From Rhizobium sp. BK602 (GTDB lineage Bacteria > Pseudomonadota > Alphaproteobacteria > Rhizobiales > Rhizobiaceae): DNA of 64,000 nucleotides. The number at the start of each line of letters is the position of its first letter. Position 1 is the first letter of the stretch. The notes under the pieces are model-generated. The model ran no database searches. It was not told where the DNA came from and saw only the letters and a list, made by a program, of their open reading frames with translations. Location: the NCBI RefSeq assembly GCF_014195095.1, contig NZ_JACIBC010000004.1:186001-250000 (forward strand). Reading direction: 5' to 3'. Of the stretch, positions 33,901-41,875 are shown piece by piece. The position numbers were made by a program, and so were the translations under genes.

Positions 33901-34221
33901 GCACTGGCGCTCGCCAACCCGATCGCCGTCAGCGACAGGCTCGACCACGCGTCGCCACGCCAGCGCAACACTTATTTCAGCAGTAGCGACGCGGCCTTCG
34001 ACGACCGCTATCACGCATCGTCCGACTGGGATCGCGTCAAGGCCGGCGATATCGCCGTCGACGGTGGCTGGCGCATCTATTCGAGTGGTCCGGGCCTCTT
34101 TACCAAGAGCCTCGTCGGCAATGTCCTTGGCTTCAAGCGCCATTTCGGCCAGCGCATCCGCAAACCGCTCTTGCCGGCATCGGTTACCGTTTCCAAGGTC
34201 GACCTGGATTTCGAAGCATGA
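30961..34221 (+). CDS. GH94/GT36-like glycoside phosphorylase or related enzyme
   Basis: 1086 aa from MPSEYNRSFQTPRREELGL; in-frame ATG 30940 and GTG 30922 are alternatives, and no start has a strong ribosome site. The N-terminal half is a beta-supersandwich of the Glyco_transf_36 type (GGIGRIYLRIGG, QDIGLGDRGFLMNSEAYASQYIDH). The C-terminal half is an (alpha/alpha)6 barrel with LPWLAHDAIVHLSVPHGLEQYTGAAWGTRDVCQGP and GEGDWNDSLQPAD. D791 of GDWND is where GH94 phosphorylases carry the general acid. GH94 enzymes phosphorolyse beta-glucosidic disaccharides. The protein is longer than cellobiose phosphorylase (~820 aa) and much shorter than the cyclic-glucan synthase NdvB. Its operon points to a mannose-containing substrate (inference). 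Confidence 0.8.
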   Translation: MPSEYNRSFQTPRREELGLSTLTNNAGLSASVLPNGTLFSIDFSDQQGGVMINQVLGSPAYGGIGRIYLRIGGAQPAVAEIVGPKAAVSFGHDETAFAWSGETAGISHTARLQFHPSDSVWFWQVSLENKGQETVPLDLVLIQDIGLGDRGFLMNSEAYASQYIDHHIAKHPTFGPVVMNRQNLKQGGGRNPWLAQGCLDGAAGYATDAIQLLVPAHVDDTPIVPGFGENLPSIRRQHEVACPAIQSKPLTLAAKAVQATTFFGLFVADHPAASGDADLARLDALPKALGQLVETEIAGAAPLRSLVQDAPLLPTEPLDPAAIDRLYPERLLEERVGGELYSFFVPDGTLNRHIVLPEKERAVARRHGAIVRSGQNMLLDDRTLAATCWMQGIFAAQLTIGNTSFHKLFSVSRDPYNLTRASGLRMLVDVGDGWRLLGVPSVFDMGLSDVRWIYRLPGRTITVTAAASGDDPAMQWDVTVEGEACRFLVFGHIVLGERDYEAVTNITIDTVAKRISFRPQPSWLWDRYPQAAYHLVTSTPDAFEAIGGDELLYDDGIARNGPFIALRSRPTQGFRFAVTGSMADAAAGETLAARYQTGVDSQEMLAPAQHFWNHVTRGLRIEGDGPDVAAQAVMLPWLAHDAIVHLSVPHGLEQYTGAAWGTRDVCQGPVEFLLAYEHDTEVKEVLLSVFSEQYRDRGDWPQWFMLDPYANIRAGESHGDIVVWPLKALCDYIEATGDIAFLAETVPWRADDTVERTAEKATISEHVEKLLATVRSRFVPGTSLIRYGEGDWNDSLQPADPHLRDWMVSSWTVSLLYEQLLRYAAILTLASRDEEAQSLKQTAAAMRDDFNRLLMRDGVVAGYGVFDPSHDGVELLLHPSDTRTGLHYSLIAMTQPMLGGLFTPEQRHDHMRLIKENLLFPDGVRLMEKPATYAGGPETLFRRAESSSFFGREIGLMYVHAHLRYCEALALEDDAEGVWAALALANPIAVSDRLDHASPRQRNTYFSSSDAAFDDRYHASSDWDRVKAGDIAVDGGWRIYSSGPGLFTKSLVGNVLGFKRHFGQRIRKPLLPASVTVSKVDLDFEA

Positions 34222-34228
34222 TTGCAAA

Positions 34229-34252
34229 GGGGAGCCGTTTCAGCGGCTCCCC
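34229..34252. terminator. Hairpin between convergent genes
   Basis: A perfect 9-bp stem (GGGGAGCCG / CGGCTCCCC) with a 6-nt loop (TTTCAG) starts 8 bp after the GH94-like stop and ends 12 bp before the aldo/keto reductase stop. It can serve both convergent transcripts. The T-tract is weak on the plus strand and only CTTTG on the minus strand. Confidence 0.7.
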
Positions 34253-34264
34253 TCGCATGCTCAA

Positions 34265-35095
34265 CTAGGCGGCCGCGTCCCAGACCGGCGCGAGGCCATC
34301 GGGGCTGACGATCCGCCCGCTGGGCTCAGCCAGCCAATGGATCGCCGCCATTTCTTCCGCCGTCAGCTCGAAGTCGAAGATCGCCGCATTTTCCTGGGCG
34401 CGGGTCTCGGAGACCGTCTTCGACAGCACGGCCAGCCCCTGCTGCACGATCCAGCGCAGGACGATCTGCGCGACTGATTTGCCATGCTGGCCGGCGATCG
34501 CCTTCAACACCGGATCATTCAGCACCTTGCCATCCGCCATGGCATAATAGGCGGTGACGGACATGCCGAGGTCCCTGGCCATCTCGATCACCGGCGACTG
34601 ATCGAGATAGGGGTGATACTCGACCTGATTGGTGACGAGCGGCAGCTCGCTGAGTTCCGCCGCCTCCGTCATCAAAGCCCGATTGAAGTTGGAAACGCCG
34701 ATATGGCGGACCTTGCCGGCCTTCGCGACCTCGTTCAGAGCGCCGATCTGTTCGGCGAGCGGCACGGCATCGTTCGGCCAATGGAGAAGGAGCAGGTCGA
34801 CATAGTCGGTCTTCAGCTTCTTCAGGCTGTCCTCGACCGAAGCGATGAAAGCATCGTGCCGATAGTGCTCGACCCAGACCTTGGTGGTGAGAAACAGATC
34901 GGCGCGGGCAAGGCCGGAGCGCCGGATGCCGTCGCCGACCTCGGCCTCGTTGCCGTAGATCTGGGCGGTGTCGATATGGCGATAGCCGTTATCGAGCACA
35001 TACGAGACCATGCGTTCGGTATCGGGACCCGGCATGCGGAAGGTGCCGAAACCGAGGGTGGGAATGGAGGCGCCGTTGGCGCTGACGAATTGCAT
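34265..35095 (-). CDS. Aldo/keto reductase
   Basis: 276 aa from MQFVSANGASIPTLGFGTFRM; AAAGGAAA precedes the ATG. AKR fold signatures are GYRHIDTAQIYGNEAEVG (catalytic Asp and Tyr), LTTKVWVEHY (catalytic Lys), DLLLLHWPND (catalytic His) and IGVSNFNRALM. It probably reduces small aldehydes or 2,5-diketo-D-gluconate-like substrates with NADPH; members of this DkgB-like length class are promiscuous. It lies 26 bp downstream of the MFS transporter on the same strand and is probably cotranscribed under the divergent LysR regulator. Confidence 0.93.
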   Translation of the reverse strand: MQFVSANGASIPTLGFGTFRMPGPDTERMVSYVLDNGYRHIDTAQIYGNEAEVGDGIRRSGLARADLFLTTKVWVEHYRHDAFIASVEDSLKKLKTDYVDLLLLHWPNDAVPLAEQIGALNEVAKAGKVRHIGVSNFNRALMTEAAELSELPLVTNQVEYHPYLDQSPVIEMARDLGMSVTAYYAMADGKVLNDPVLKAIAGQHGKSVAQIVLRWIVQQGLAVLSKTVSETRAQENAAIFDFELTAEEMAAIHWLAEPSGRIVSPDGLAPVWDAAA

Positions 35096-35121
35096 GGGAT
35101 TTCCTTTCGGTAGCAAGATGA

Positions 35122-36315
35122 TCAGGCGGCGCAGGAAGCGGCCTGGCCCGCCGGAGCCGAGCGTCGGTCGAGCGCGCCGCTCCAGAGGGTGAGGACGAGC
35201 GCGGCGGCAACCAGGATCGCACCGACCCAGGGTGTGGCGCCGAGACCGAGCGAGGATTCGACCACCAGCCCGCCGATCCAGGCGCCAGCGGCGATACCGA
35301 GATTGAAGGCGGCGATGTTGAGTGCCGAAGCGACGTCGACGGCGGCGGGGCGAACCTGGCGCGCGAGCTGGACGACATAGAGCTGCAGGCCCGGCACGTT
35401 GGCGAAGGACAGGAAGCCGAGGGCGGCCAGCGTCGGAATGGCGAGCCAGGGCGAGACGGCCGTGAAACTGAACAGCACGAGCACGATCGCCTGGGCGACG
35501 AAGAGCCCCGTCAATGCCTTCACAGGATTGGCATTGGCAAGCCGCCCACCGACGACATTGCCGATGGCGATGGCAACGCCGTAAAGCACCAGGATCAGGC
35601 TGACGGCGGAGGCGGCGAAGCCGGTGACTTCCTGCAGGATGGAGGCGAGGAAGGTGAAGGCGACGAAGGTGCCCCCGTAGCCGAGCGCCGTCATGGCGAA
35701 GACGATCAGCAGACGGCCGCTGCCGAGGACGCGAACCTGCTCGCCAATGCCGGCCGGCGGTGCCTTTTTCAGGCTGGACGGCAGCAAGAGGGCGATACCG
35801 GCAAAGGCGATGACACCGAGCACGGCGACGGCGGCGAAGGTGGCGCGCCAGCCGAAGGTCTGGCCGATGAAAGTGCCGAGCGGCACGCCGGTGACGATCG
35901 CGACCGTCAGGCCCATGAACATCATGGCGATCGCCGAGGCGCGGCGGTTTTCCGGCACGAGATCGGCCGCAATCGTCGATCCGACGGAGAAGAAGACGCC
36001 ATGAGCGAAGGCCGAAAGCACCCGGGCGACGAGCAGCGGTGCGTAGCCGGGGCTCAAGGCCGCCATGCCGTTGCCGACGACGAAGAGCGCCATCAGACCG
36101 AGCAGCAACGGTTTGCGCTCGATGCGGCCGGTCAGCGCGGTGAGGATCGGCGCGCCGAAGGTGACGCCGAGGGCATAGACGCTGACGATGAGGCCGGCGA
36201 GCGGCAGGGTGATGTGAAGATCGCTCGCCACCGTCGGCAACAGGCCGACAATGACGAATTCGGTGGTGCCGATCGCATAGGCCGCGATCGTCAGGGCAAA
36301 AAGAGCGAGTGGCAT
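35122..36315 (-). CDS. MFS transporter, AraJ/YdhP-like (DHA1 efflux)
   Basis: 397 aa with twelve predicted membrane segments. It begins MPLALFALTIAAYAIGTTEFVIVGLLPTVASDLHI, the signature of the AraJ/PbuE/YdhP sugar- or nucleoside-efflux branch. The cytoplasmic loop 2-3 motif A reads GRIERKPLLLGLMALF, and motif C-like glycine/proline-rich GLTVAIVTGVPLGTFIGQ is in segment 5, typical of drug:H+ antiporters. Divergent LysR and downstream aldo/keto reductase suggest a small efflux/detoxification unit. The substrate is unknown. Confidence 0.92.
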   Translation of the reverse strand: MPLALFALTIAAYAIGTTEFVIVGLLPTVASDLHITLPLAGLIVSVYALGVTFGAPILTALTGRIERKPLLLGLMALFVVGNGMAALSPGYAPLLVARVLSAFAHGVFFSVGSTIAADLVPENRRASAIAMMFMGLTVAIVTGVPLGTFIGQTFGWRATFAAVAVLGVIAFAGIALLLPSSLKKAPPAGIGEQVRVLGSGRLLIVFAMTALGYGGTFVAFTFLASILQEVTGFAASAVSLILVLYGVAIAIGNVVGGRLANANPVKALTGLFVAQAIVLVLFSFTAVSPWLAIPTLAALGFLSFANVPGLQLYVVQLARQVRPAAVDVASALNIAAFNLGIAAGAWIGGLVVESSLGLGATPWVGAILVAAALVLTLWSGALDRRSAPAGQAASCAA

Positions 36316-36460
36316 GGGATGACCCGTTCGAAAAAGGCAGCCGGACTACGGGCTGCGCTGGTTCTTGTTCGGGCAGAATATGGGGCCAAGACATTCATTC
36401 GATAATCGTCTATATAAACTCAACACTTGTGAATTGAATTCAAAGCAGTGAGGCGAGCGG

Positions 36461-37357
36461 ATGGACAATCGCGCCGGTGAGATGGATGTCTTCGTCCGGG
36501 TGGCGGAGCTTCGCAGCTTTTCGGCTGCCGGACGGAAATTGCGCCTGTCGCCCTCCGCCGTCAGCAAGCTCGTCACCCGGCTGGAGGACCGGCTCGGCAC
36601 GCGCCTCCTCGTTCGCACCACGCGCTCGCTGCAATTGACGCCGGAAGGCGAAGTCTATCTCGAACGGGCGCAGGCGATCCTCGCCGATATCCAGGAGACC
36701 GAGCGCATGGTTGCCGCCGGCGGAGCGGCGGTGCCCCGCGGCCGGCTGCGCGTCAGCGCCTCCGTCGCCTTCGGCGTCCGTTGCCTCGTCCCGCTCATTC
36801 CCGATTTCCTGATGCGCTATCCCGAGATCGAACTCGATATCTCGCTGACCGACAGCGTCATCGATATCGTCGGCGAACGCGCCGATGTCGCCATTCGGGT
36901 CGGCGCGCTGCGCGACAGTTCGCTCAAGGCCCGCAAGCTGCTGGACAGCCGCCGCGTCATCGTCGCCTCGCCGGCCTATATCGAAAGGATGGGTCTGCCG
37001 GCAACGCCGGAAGAACTCGACCGTCACAATTGCCTGACCTTCAATTTCCGGCCGACCGCCGAGGGTTGGCCGTTTCGCGATCCGCGCACCGGCTCCCAAT
37101 TCGTGAAACCTGTCTACGGCAACCTGCAGGCCAATAACGGGCCGACGGTGCGCAGTCTCTGCCTTGAAGGCATGGGTCTTACCCGTGTCGGCCGGTTTCA
37201 TGTGCAGCCCGATATCGATGCCGGGCTACTGGTGCCGGTGCTCGAAGATTTCAATCCGGACGATATCGAGCATATTCACGCCGTTTATGCCGGCCACGAC
37301 CATCTCGCCACCCGCATCCGCGCCTTTATCGACTTCCTGGTGGCGCGAATCGGATAG
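36461..37357 (+). CDS. LysR-family transcriptional regulator
   Basis: 298 aa. The helix-turn-helix is at residues ~7-66 (MDVFVRVAELRSFSAAGRKLRLSPSAVSKLVTRLEDRLGTRLLVRTTRSLQLTPEG) and the effector domain at ~90-295 (RGRLRVSASVAFGVRCLVPLI). It belongs to the common DNA-binding-like group next to efflux pumps and oxidoreductases. It is divergent from the MFS-AKR pair across 145 bp. That gap contains the perfect palindrome TTGAATTCAA (36434-36443), a candidate element of its binding site. Confidence 0.92.
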   Translation: MDNRAGEMDVFVRVAELRSFSAAGRKLRLSPSAVSKLVTRLEDRLGTRLLVRTTRSLQLTPEGEVYLERAQAILADIQETERMVAAGGAAVPRGRLRVSASVAFGVRCLVPLIPDFLMRYPEIELDISLTDSVIDIVGERADVAIRVGALRDSSLKARKLLDSRRVIVASPAYIERMGLPATPEELDRHNCLTFNFRPTAEGWPFRDPRTGSQFVKPVYGNLQANNGPTVRSLCLEGMGLTRVGRFHVQPDIDAGLLVPVLEDFNPDDIEHIHAVYAGHDHLATRIRAFIDFLVARIG

Positions 37358-37391
37358 AACCTCCCTGAAACCGCCAGCCCGAGAACAAGAT

Positions 37392-38048
37392 TTGGAAACC
37401 GCGCTTTACTTGCCCATCAAGACCTTCCTGGAGACGGCCGGCTATGCCGTGAAGGGCGAGATCGGCGGCTGCGATCTCGTCGGGCTCAGCGATGGCGAGC
37501 CGCCGGTCGTCGTCATTTGCGAGCTCAAGCTGAGCTTCAATCTCGAACTTATCCTGCAGGCCGTCGACCGGGCCCAGGCGAGCGACGAAGTCTGGATCGC
37601 CGCCCGCGTCTCTGCAAAAGGCAAGGGACGGGAAGGCGACCGGCGTTTCCGCGATCTCTGCCGCAGGCTCGGCTTCGGCATGCTGTCGGTTTCCGACAGC
37701 GGCGCGGTCGATGTCATCGTCAGCCCGGTGGCGCCGATGCCGCGCAAGAACCTTCGCAAGCGCGTCCGTCTTGTCGACGAACACCGGCGGCGCAAGGGCG
37801 ACCCGGCGCTCGGCGGCAGCACGCGCGCGCCGATCATGACCGCCTATCGCCAGCAGGCACTCGCCTGCGCCGCCGCCATCGTGGCCGGCCAGCAGCGCCC
37901 CAAGGATATGCGCGCCCAGGCGCCCAAAGCGCCGCAAATTCTGCGGGACAATGTCTACGGATGGTTCGAACGCCTCGATCGCGGCATTTACGGCCTGACC
38001 GAACTCGGCGCGGAAGCATTGAAAAGATGGCCGGCGCCTGAACAATAA
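37392..38048 (+). CDS. DUF2161 protein, PD-(D/E)XK phosphodiesterase-like
   Basis: 218 aa, with TTG as start (translated METALYLPIKTFLETAGYAVKGEIGG...), because DUF2161 proteins begin at this point and the upstream frame runs inside the LysR gene. The nuclease-like core has E23, D28 in GCDLVG, and E44-L-K46 after the strand PPVVVIC, so the D...ExK set is intact. A C-terminal winged-helix-like part (residues ~150-215, ILRDNVYGWFERLDRGIYGLTELG) may bind DNA. It starts 34 bp after the LysR stop. The cellular role of this family is not established. Confidence 0.82.
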   Translation: METALYLPIKTFLETAGYAVKGEIGGCDLVGLSDGEPPVVVICELKLSFNLELILQAVDRAQASDEVWIAARVSAKGKGREGDRRFRDLCRRLGFGMLSVSDSGAVDVIVSPVAPMPRKNLRKRVRLVDEHRRRKGDPALGGSTRAPIMTAYRQQALACAAAIVAGQQRPKDMRAQAPKAPQILRDNVYGWFERLDRGIYGLTELGAEALKRWPAPEQ

Positions 38049-38312
38049 ATATGGAAAAATTCCGGCGAATTACCATTAAATTTCGGTAATATTCTTAAAT
38101 TTACGCAATAAAAACATGATCAATATTTAATTTGTAAAAATCGATCGGCGTATCATATTAACAACCAGCGCCAATCGATCTTTATACTTTGCATTCATCG
38201 TCAAGAGACTGAAGCAGAGCTCCCGCAAAGAGTTGGCGCCCATTCATTCGACGCCTGTCCCGGACATGGACAAGACGCCATATCGCCAACGATCTCGCAA
38301 GGGACTTTTGCC

Positions 38313-39815
38313 ATGTCATCTCTTCTTCGCAAACATCGAACCGCAGCCATCGTCGGAGCGGCCATTGTCGTCGGCGCCGGCGCGCTGCCCTTCGCCTTCA
38401 ACACGCCCGCGGCCGTCGCCTCGGCCGCCGAACCGGCCGGCATCGTCGCGCCGGGCGGCTCCTTCGCCCCCATCGTCGACGCCGACAAGCCGGCGGTCGT
38501 GACCGTCACCACCACCATGAAGGCCACCGACACCAGCGCGGACGCCGGCGACTCGCCGATGGACGAGCAGTTCCGCCAATTCTTCGAAAACCAGGGAATT
38601 CCCTTCCCGCACCAAGCGCCGCAGCATCGCGACAGCCAGCGCGCCATGGCGCTCGGTTCCGGCTTCATCATCAGCCCGGACGGCGTCATTGTCACCAACA
38701 ATCACGTCATCCAGAATGCCACGGACATCAAGGTCACGCTCGATGACGGCACCGAACTGCCGGCCAAGCTTCTCGGCGCCGATGCCAAATCCGACCTCGC
38801 CGTCCTGAAGATCAAGGCGCCGAAGCCGCTGGCGACCATTGCCTGGGGCGATTCCGACAAGCTGAAGCTCGGCGACCAGATTCTCGCGATCGGCAATCCC
38901 TTCGGCATCGGCACGACCGTCACCGCCGGCATCGTCTCGGCCCGCGGCCGCGACCTGCACAGCGGACCCTATGACGACTTCATCCAGATCGACGCGCCGA
39001 TCAACCACGGCAATTCCGGCGGCCCGCTGGTCGACCGCGAGGGCAATGTGGTCGGCATCAACACCGCCATCTATTCGCCGAACGGCGGCAGCGTCGGCGT
39101 CGGTTTCGCCATCCCCTCGGATCAGGCCAAGGAGATCGTCGCCAAGCTCGAAAAGAACGGCTCGATCGACCACGGCTATCTCGGCGTCGCCATCCAGCCC
39201 GTCACCGCCGATGTCGCCAATGCTATGGGCCTCGCGCAGCCGCAGGGCGCGCTCGTCGCCAATGTCAACGACGACACGCCGGCCGCCCGCGCCGGCATCA
39301 AGACCGGCGACGTCGTCACCGCCGTCGGCAACGAGACCGTCAAGACGCCGAAGGACCTGTCGCGCCTGGTCGCCGATCTCTCGCCGGGCGACAAGCGCTC
39401 GCTCACCCTCTGGCGCGACGGCAAGAGCATGGATGTCAACGTCACCATCGGCGGCAATGACGACGGCAAGCAGGCCGCCAACGACAGCGGCGACGGCAAG
39501 GTCCAGCCCTCCAGCCAGCCGAGCCTCGGTGTCGGCCTCGCCAACCTGACGCCGGATCTACGCCAGCAGTTGAACCTGCCGCGCGGCGCCGAGGGCGCTG
39601 TCGTCGCCAGTGTCAACCCGGACAAGCCGGCCGCCGCCGCCGGCATCCAGACCGGCGACATCATCGTCTCGGTCAACGACCAGCCGGTCCATAGCGCCCA
39701 CGATGTCCAGACCGCGGTCGCGCAGGCCGGCAAGGCGGGCCGCAAGTCCGTGCTGCTGCTGATCGAACGCGGCGGCGACAAGACCTTCGTCGCCGTGCCT
39801 TTCTCGGCCGCGTGA
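38313..39815 (+). CDS. HtrA/DegP-family periplasmic serine protease
   Basis: 500 aa. An N-terminal signal/anchor (residues ~10-38, ending AVASA) precedes the trypsin-like domain. The triad is intact: H131 (TNNHVI), D161 (KSDLAVLKI) and S235 (GNSGGPL). PDZ1 is at about 275-375 (GYLGVAIQPVT) and PDZ2 at ~400-495 (PSLGVGLANLTPDL). It degrades or chaperones misfolded envelope proteins. The Q-linker-like GGNDDGKQAANDSGDGK joins the two PDZ domains. It is a single gene with a terminator 21 bp after its stop. The upstream 264 bp are AT-rich and promoter-like. Confidence 0.95.
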   Translation: MSSLLRKHRTAAIVGAAIVVGAGALPFAFNTPAAVASAAEPAGIVAPGGSFAPIVDADKPAVVTVTTTMKATDTSADAGDSPMDEQFRQFFENQGIPFPHQAPQHRDSQRAMALGSGFIISPDGVIVTNNHVIQNATDIKVTLDDGTELPAKLLGADAKSDLAVLKIKAPKPLATIAWGDSDKLKLGDQILAIGNPFGIGTTVTAGIVSARGRDLHSGPYDDFIQIDAPINHGNSGGPLVDREGNVVGINTAIYSPNGGSVGVGFAIPSDQAKEIVAKLEKNGSIDHGYLGVAIQPVTADVANAMGLAQPQGALVANVNDDTPAARAGIKTGDVVTAVGNETVKTPKDLSRLVADLSPGDKRSLTLWRDGKSMDVNVTIGGNDDGKQAANDSGDGKVQPSSQPSLGVGLANLTPDLRQQLNLPRGAEGAVVASVNPDKPAAAAGIQTGDIIVSVNDQPVHSAHDVQTAVAQAGKAGRKSVLLLIERGGDKTFVAVPFSAA

Positions 39816-39836
39816 CATCGAGCAGATTACTGACAA

Positions 39837-39862
39837 CCCCGCTTCCGGCGACGGAAGCGGGG
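39837..39862 (+). terminator. Rho-independent-type terminator after the HtrA gene
   Basis: A perfect 10-bp stem (CCCCGCTTCC / GGAAGCGGGG) with a 6-nt loop (GGCGAC) begins 22 bp past the stop codon and is followed by TCAACTATTTT. Stem strength and position fit a terminator although the T-run is interrupted. Confidence 0.8.
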
Positions 39863-40092
39863 TCAACTATTTTCCAACACCTCCCTGCCCCGCTTCAAAA
39901 CTTACCATTTCCACAGAAGACACGTTTCCGCCTCGGTAATGATCTTTTTGTCCAAACTCTGCCGCGGTGATGATAAAGAAGAAGGGCGGCGGCGGATGCG
40001 AACTGTCCGCCCGGCGGGCCGAACGCCCGCCGATCATGGTAACGACAGGGCTTCAGGACTTTGGACGGGGCTGAGCGGCGGCAGGAGTTGGA

Positions 40093-40731
40093 GTGACCGA
40101 TCCATACGACATTCTCGGCATCGGGCGCGATGCGAGCGACGAACAGATCAAGGCGGCCTATCGCAAGCGGGCGAAGGCGGCACATCCCGATTCCGGCGGC
40201 GATACCGAAGCCTTCGGGCGGCTGCAGAAAGCCTATGAACTGCTGCTCGACCCCGTGCGCCGCAAGCTCTTCGACGATACCGGCTATGATGTCGAGCTGA
40301 CCGACGCCGTCGACCTGCAGGCGCTGGTCGCCATCGAGAAGCTGATCACCGACATGGTTCTGGACGAGCGCGAGCCCGGAACCTTCGATCCGGTCGCCCA
40401 TATGCGTGCCAGCCTGGCCGAGGAAATCCGCAAGGCGAATTTCAGCAAGAGCGAGCTGGAGCGTCATTCCGACCGCATCCGCCTGCACCTGGACCGGCTG
40501 GGAGAGCGTCCGAGCAAGGATGTCGTCGGCCATATGCTGCGCGCCCGCATCAAGGCGATCGCCACCGCGATCAGTGAAACGGAAGCCAAGATCGACGCCA
40601 CGGAACGCGCCTGCGACATGCTCAACGGCTATCTCTATGTTGTTGATGTGCACGAGGACTCCGACGAGGAAGACGACGCGCTGGAGCTGGAGTGGGACGA
40701 GGCAGCCGGGGCGCGCGCCGCCGCCCAGTAA
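40093..40731 (+). CDS. J-domain (DnaJ-like) protein
   Basis: 212 aa, GTG start preceded by GGAG. Residues 1-65 are a J-domain (DPYDILGIGRDASDEQIKAAYRKRAKAAHPDSGGDTEAFGRLQKAYELLLDP) with the Hsp70-stimulating HPD at 31-33. The rest is predicted helical, with an acidic tail (HEDSDEEDDALELEWDE). It lacks the G/F, zinc-finger and DnaJ C-terminal domains, so it is a type III J-protein that would recruit DnaK to a specific client. Neighbours give no clue to that client. Confidence 0.9.
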   Translation: MTDPYDILGIGRDASDEQIKAAYRKRAKAAHPDSGGDTEAFGRLQKAYELLLDPVRRKLFDDTGYDVELTDAVDLQALVAIEKLITDMVLDEREPGTFDPVAHMRASLAEEIRKANFSKSELERHSDRIRLHLDRLGERPSKDVVGHMLRARIKAIATAISETEAKIDATERACDMLNGYLYVVDVHEDSDEEDDALELEWDEAAGARAAAQ

Positions 40732-40861
40732 ATCCCGCCAGACAGCGTGATCCGACGCCGGAACTTTCCATCGGCAACCGGGTTGTCCTTCCGCCACGAT
40801 GTCGAAATCCGAGGCCGTCGTTCGACCAGTACCGGCCCACGGAACGATCAGGGAGGATATC

Positions 40862-41575
40862 ATGATCAACGAGGATGGTTATGTGCCGGCCGCCGAGCTG
40901 GCGCAACGCAACGGCGCACGTTTTCCCAACGAGAGCGTCGAATACAGGCAGGCGCGGGACGCCCTGCTGGCCGAGGAGATCGAACTTCGCCGCCATATCG
41001 AGCGCGTCGCCGTCATGCGGCGCGCGCTGCCGTCGGGCGGCAAGATCAAGAAGAACTATCAGTTCATCAGCCCGGACGGCCCGGTCGAATTCGCCGATCT
41101 GTTCGACGACAAGGAAAGCCTGCTGATCTACAGCTACATGTTCGGCCCGGAACGACCACGCCCCTGCCCGATGTGCACATGCCTGCTGTCGGCGCTCGAC
41201 GGAGAAGTGCTCGATATCGAACAGCGCATGGCGATCGCCGTCGTGGCACGCTCGCCGATCGAACGGCTGATGGATTTCCAGCGCGAGCGCAGCTGGCGCA
41301 GCCTGCCGCTCTACTCCGATCCGACCGGCGACTACAGTCGTGACTATCGCGCCCTGGGGCCGGGCGGCAGCGACGATGCGGCCATCAATGTCTTCACCCG
41401 CAGGGATGGCACCATTCGGCATTTCTGGAGCGAGGAGATGGGGCCCGTGACCGCCGATCCCGGACAGGACCCACGCGGAGCACCCGACCTCATGCCGCTC
41501 TGGACCATCCTTGACATGACGCCGGAAGGACGGGCGAGGGATTGGTATCCGAAGCTTTCCTACGGGCGGAACTGA
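40862..41575 (+). CDS. DUF899 family thioredoxin-like protein
   Basis: 237 aa from MINEDGYVPAAELAQRNGARF; GGGAGG precedes the ATG. The family features are KIKKNYQFISPDGPVEFADLFDDKESLLIYSYMFGPE, PCPMCTCLLSALDG with a CxxC, and the C-terminal WTILDMTPEGR. DUF899 proteins have a thioredoxin-like fold and no established reaction. The protein is cytoplasmic and follows the J-domain gene by 130 bp on the same strand. Confidence 0.9.
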   Translation: MINEDGYVPAAELAQRNGARFPNESVEYRQARDALLAEEIELRRHIERVAVMRRALPSGGKIKKNYQFISPDGPVEFADLFDDKESLLIYSYMFGPERPRPCPMCTCLLSALDGEVLDIEQRMAIAVVARSPIERLMDFQRERSWRSLPLYSDPTGDYSRDYRALGPGGSDDAAINVFTRRDGTIRHFWSEEMGPVTADPGQDPRGAPDLMPLWTILDMTPEGRARDWYPKLSYGRN

Positions 41576-41875
41576 CCGAGCGGGCAGAGGAAAAGACCGA
41601 TCACGACACTCCTGCGGCAGGCACGACGAGACCGCCAGGATAGCCGGCTGCCTGTCAATCCGCTCCAGCCGCGGCCCGCTTGTCTCGCCCTTTCGCAGCA
41701 CCCGCGGGGATGACAGCAACCTGCTCGTCAGCTATAAGGACCATGCGACTCGTGAGGGAGGTTCGTCAGATGAGAGATTTCGGCATCCATCAACGCTGAG
41801 CAGCGCTGCCGATGCGGGCTGCTTTGGCCCATCCTTGTCTGATCATGACTTCTTCCATGCCCACGGAGGGCATCC
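41576..41875 (+). other. Intergenic region with a 9-codon ORF behind a strong ribosome site
   Basis: The 300 bp before the ABC exporter hold no normal gene. A tiny frame at 41770-41799 (MRDFGIHQR, then TGA) follows GGGAGGTT by about eight bases. It could be a leader peptide or chance. The exporter's own ribosome site, GGAGGG, lies at 41864-41869. Confidence 0.4.

Noticed and set aside
34265..36394. A single 709-codon leftward frame joining the aldo/keto reductase to the region of the MFS gene
   Set aside because: The upstream part is the MFS gene in a wrong frame; the reductase starts with its own ribosome site at 35095, and the MFS protein is encoded in a different frame. It is not a fusion protein.
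37164..37391. Upstream extension of the DUF2161 gene into the LysR gene
   Set aside because: That stretch is the LysR coding sequence read in another frame; the DUF2161 start at the TTG 37392 fits the family.
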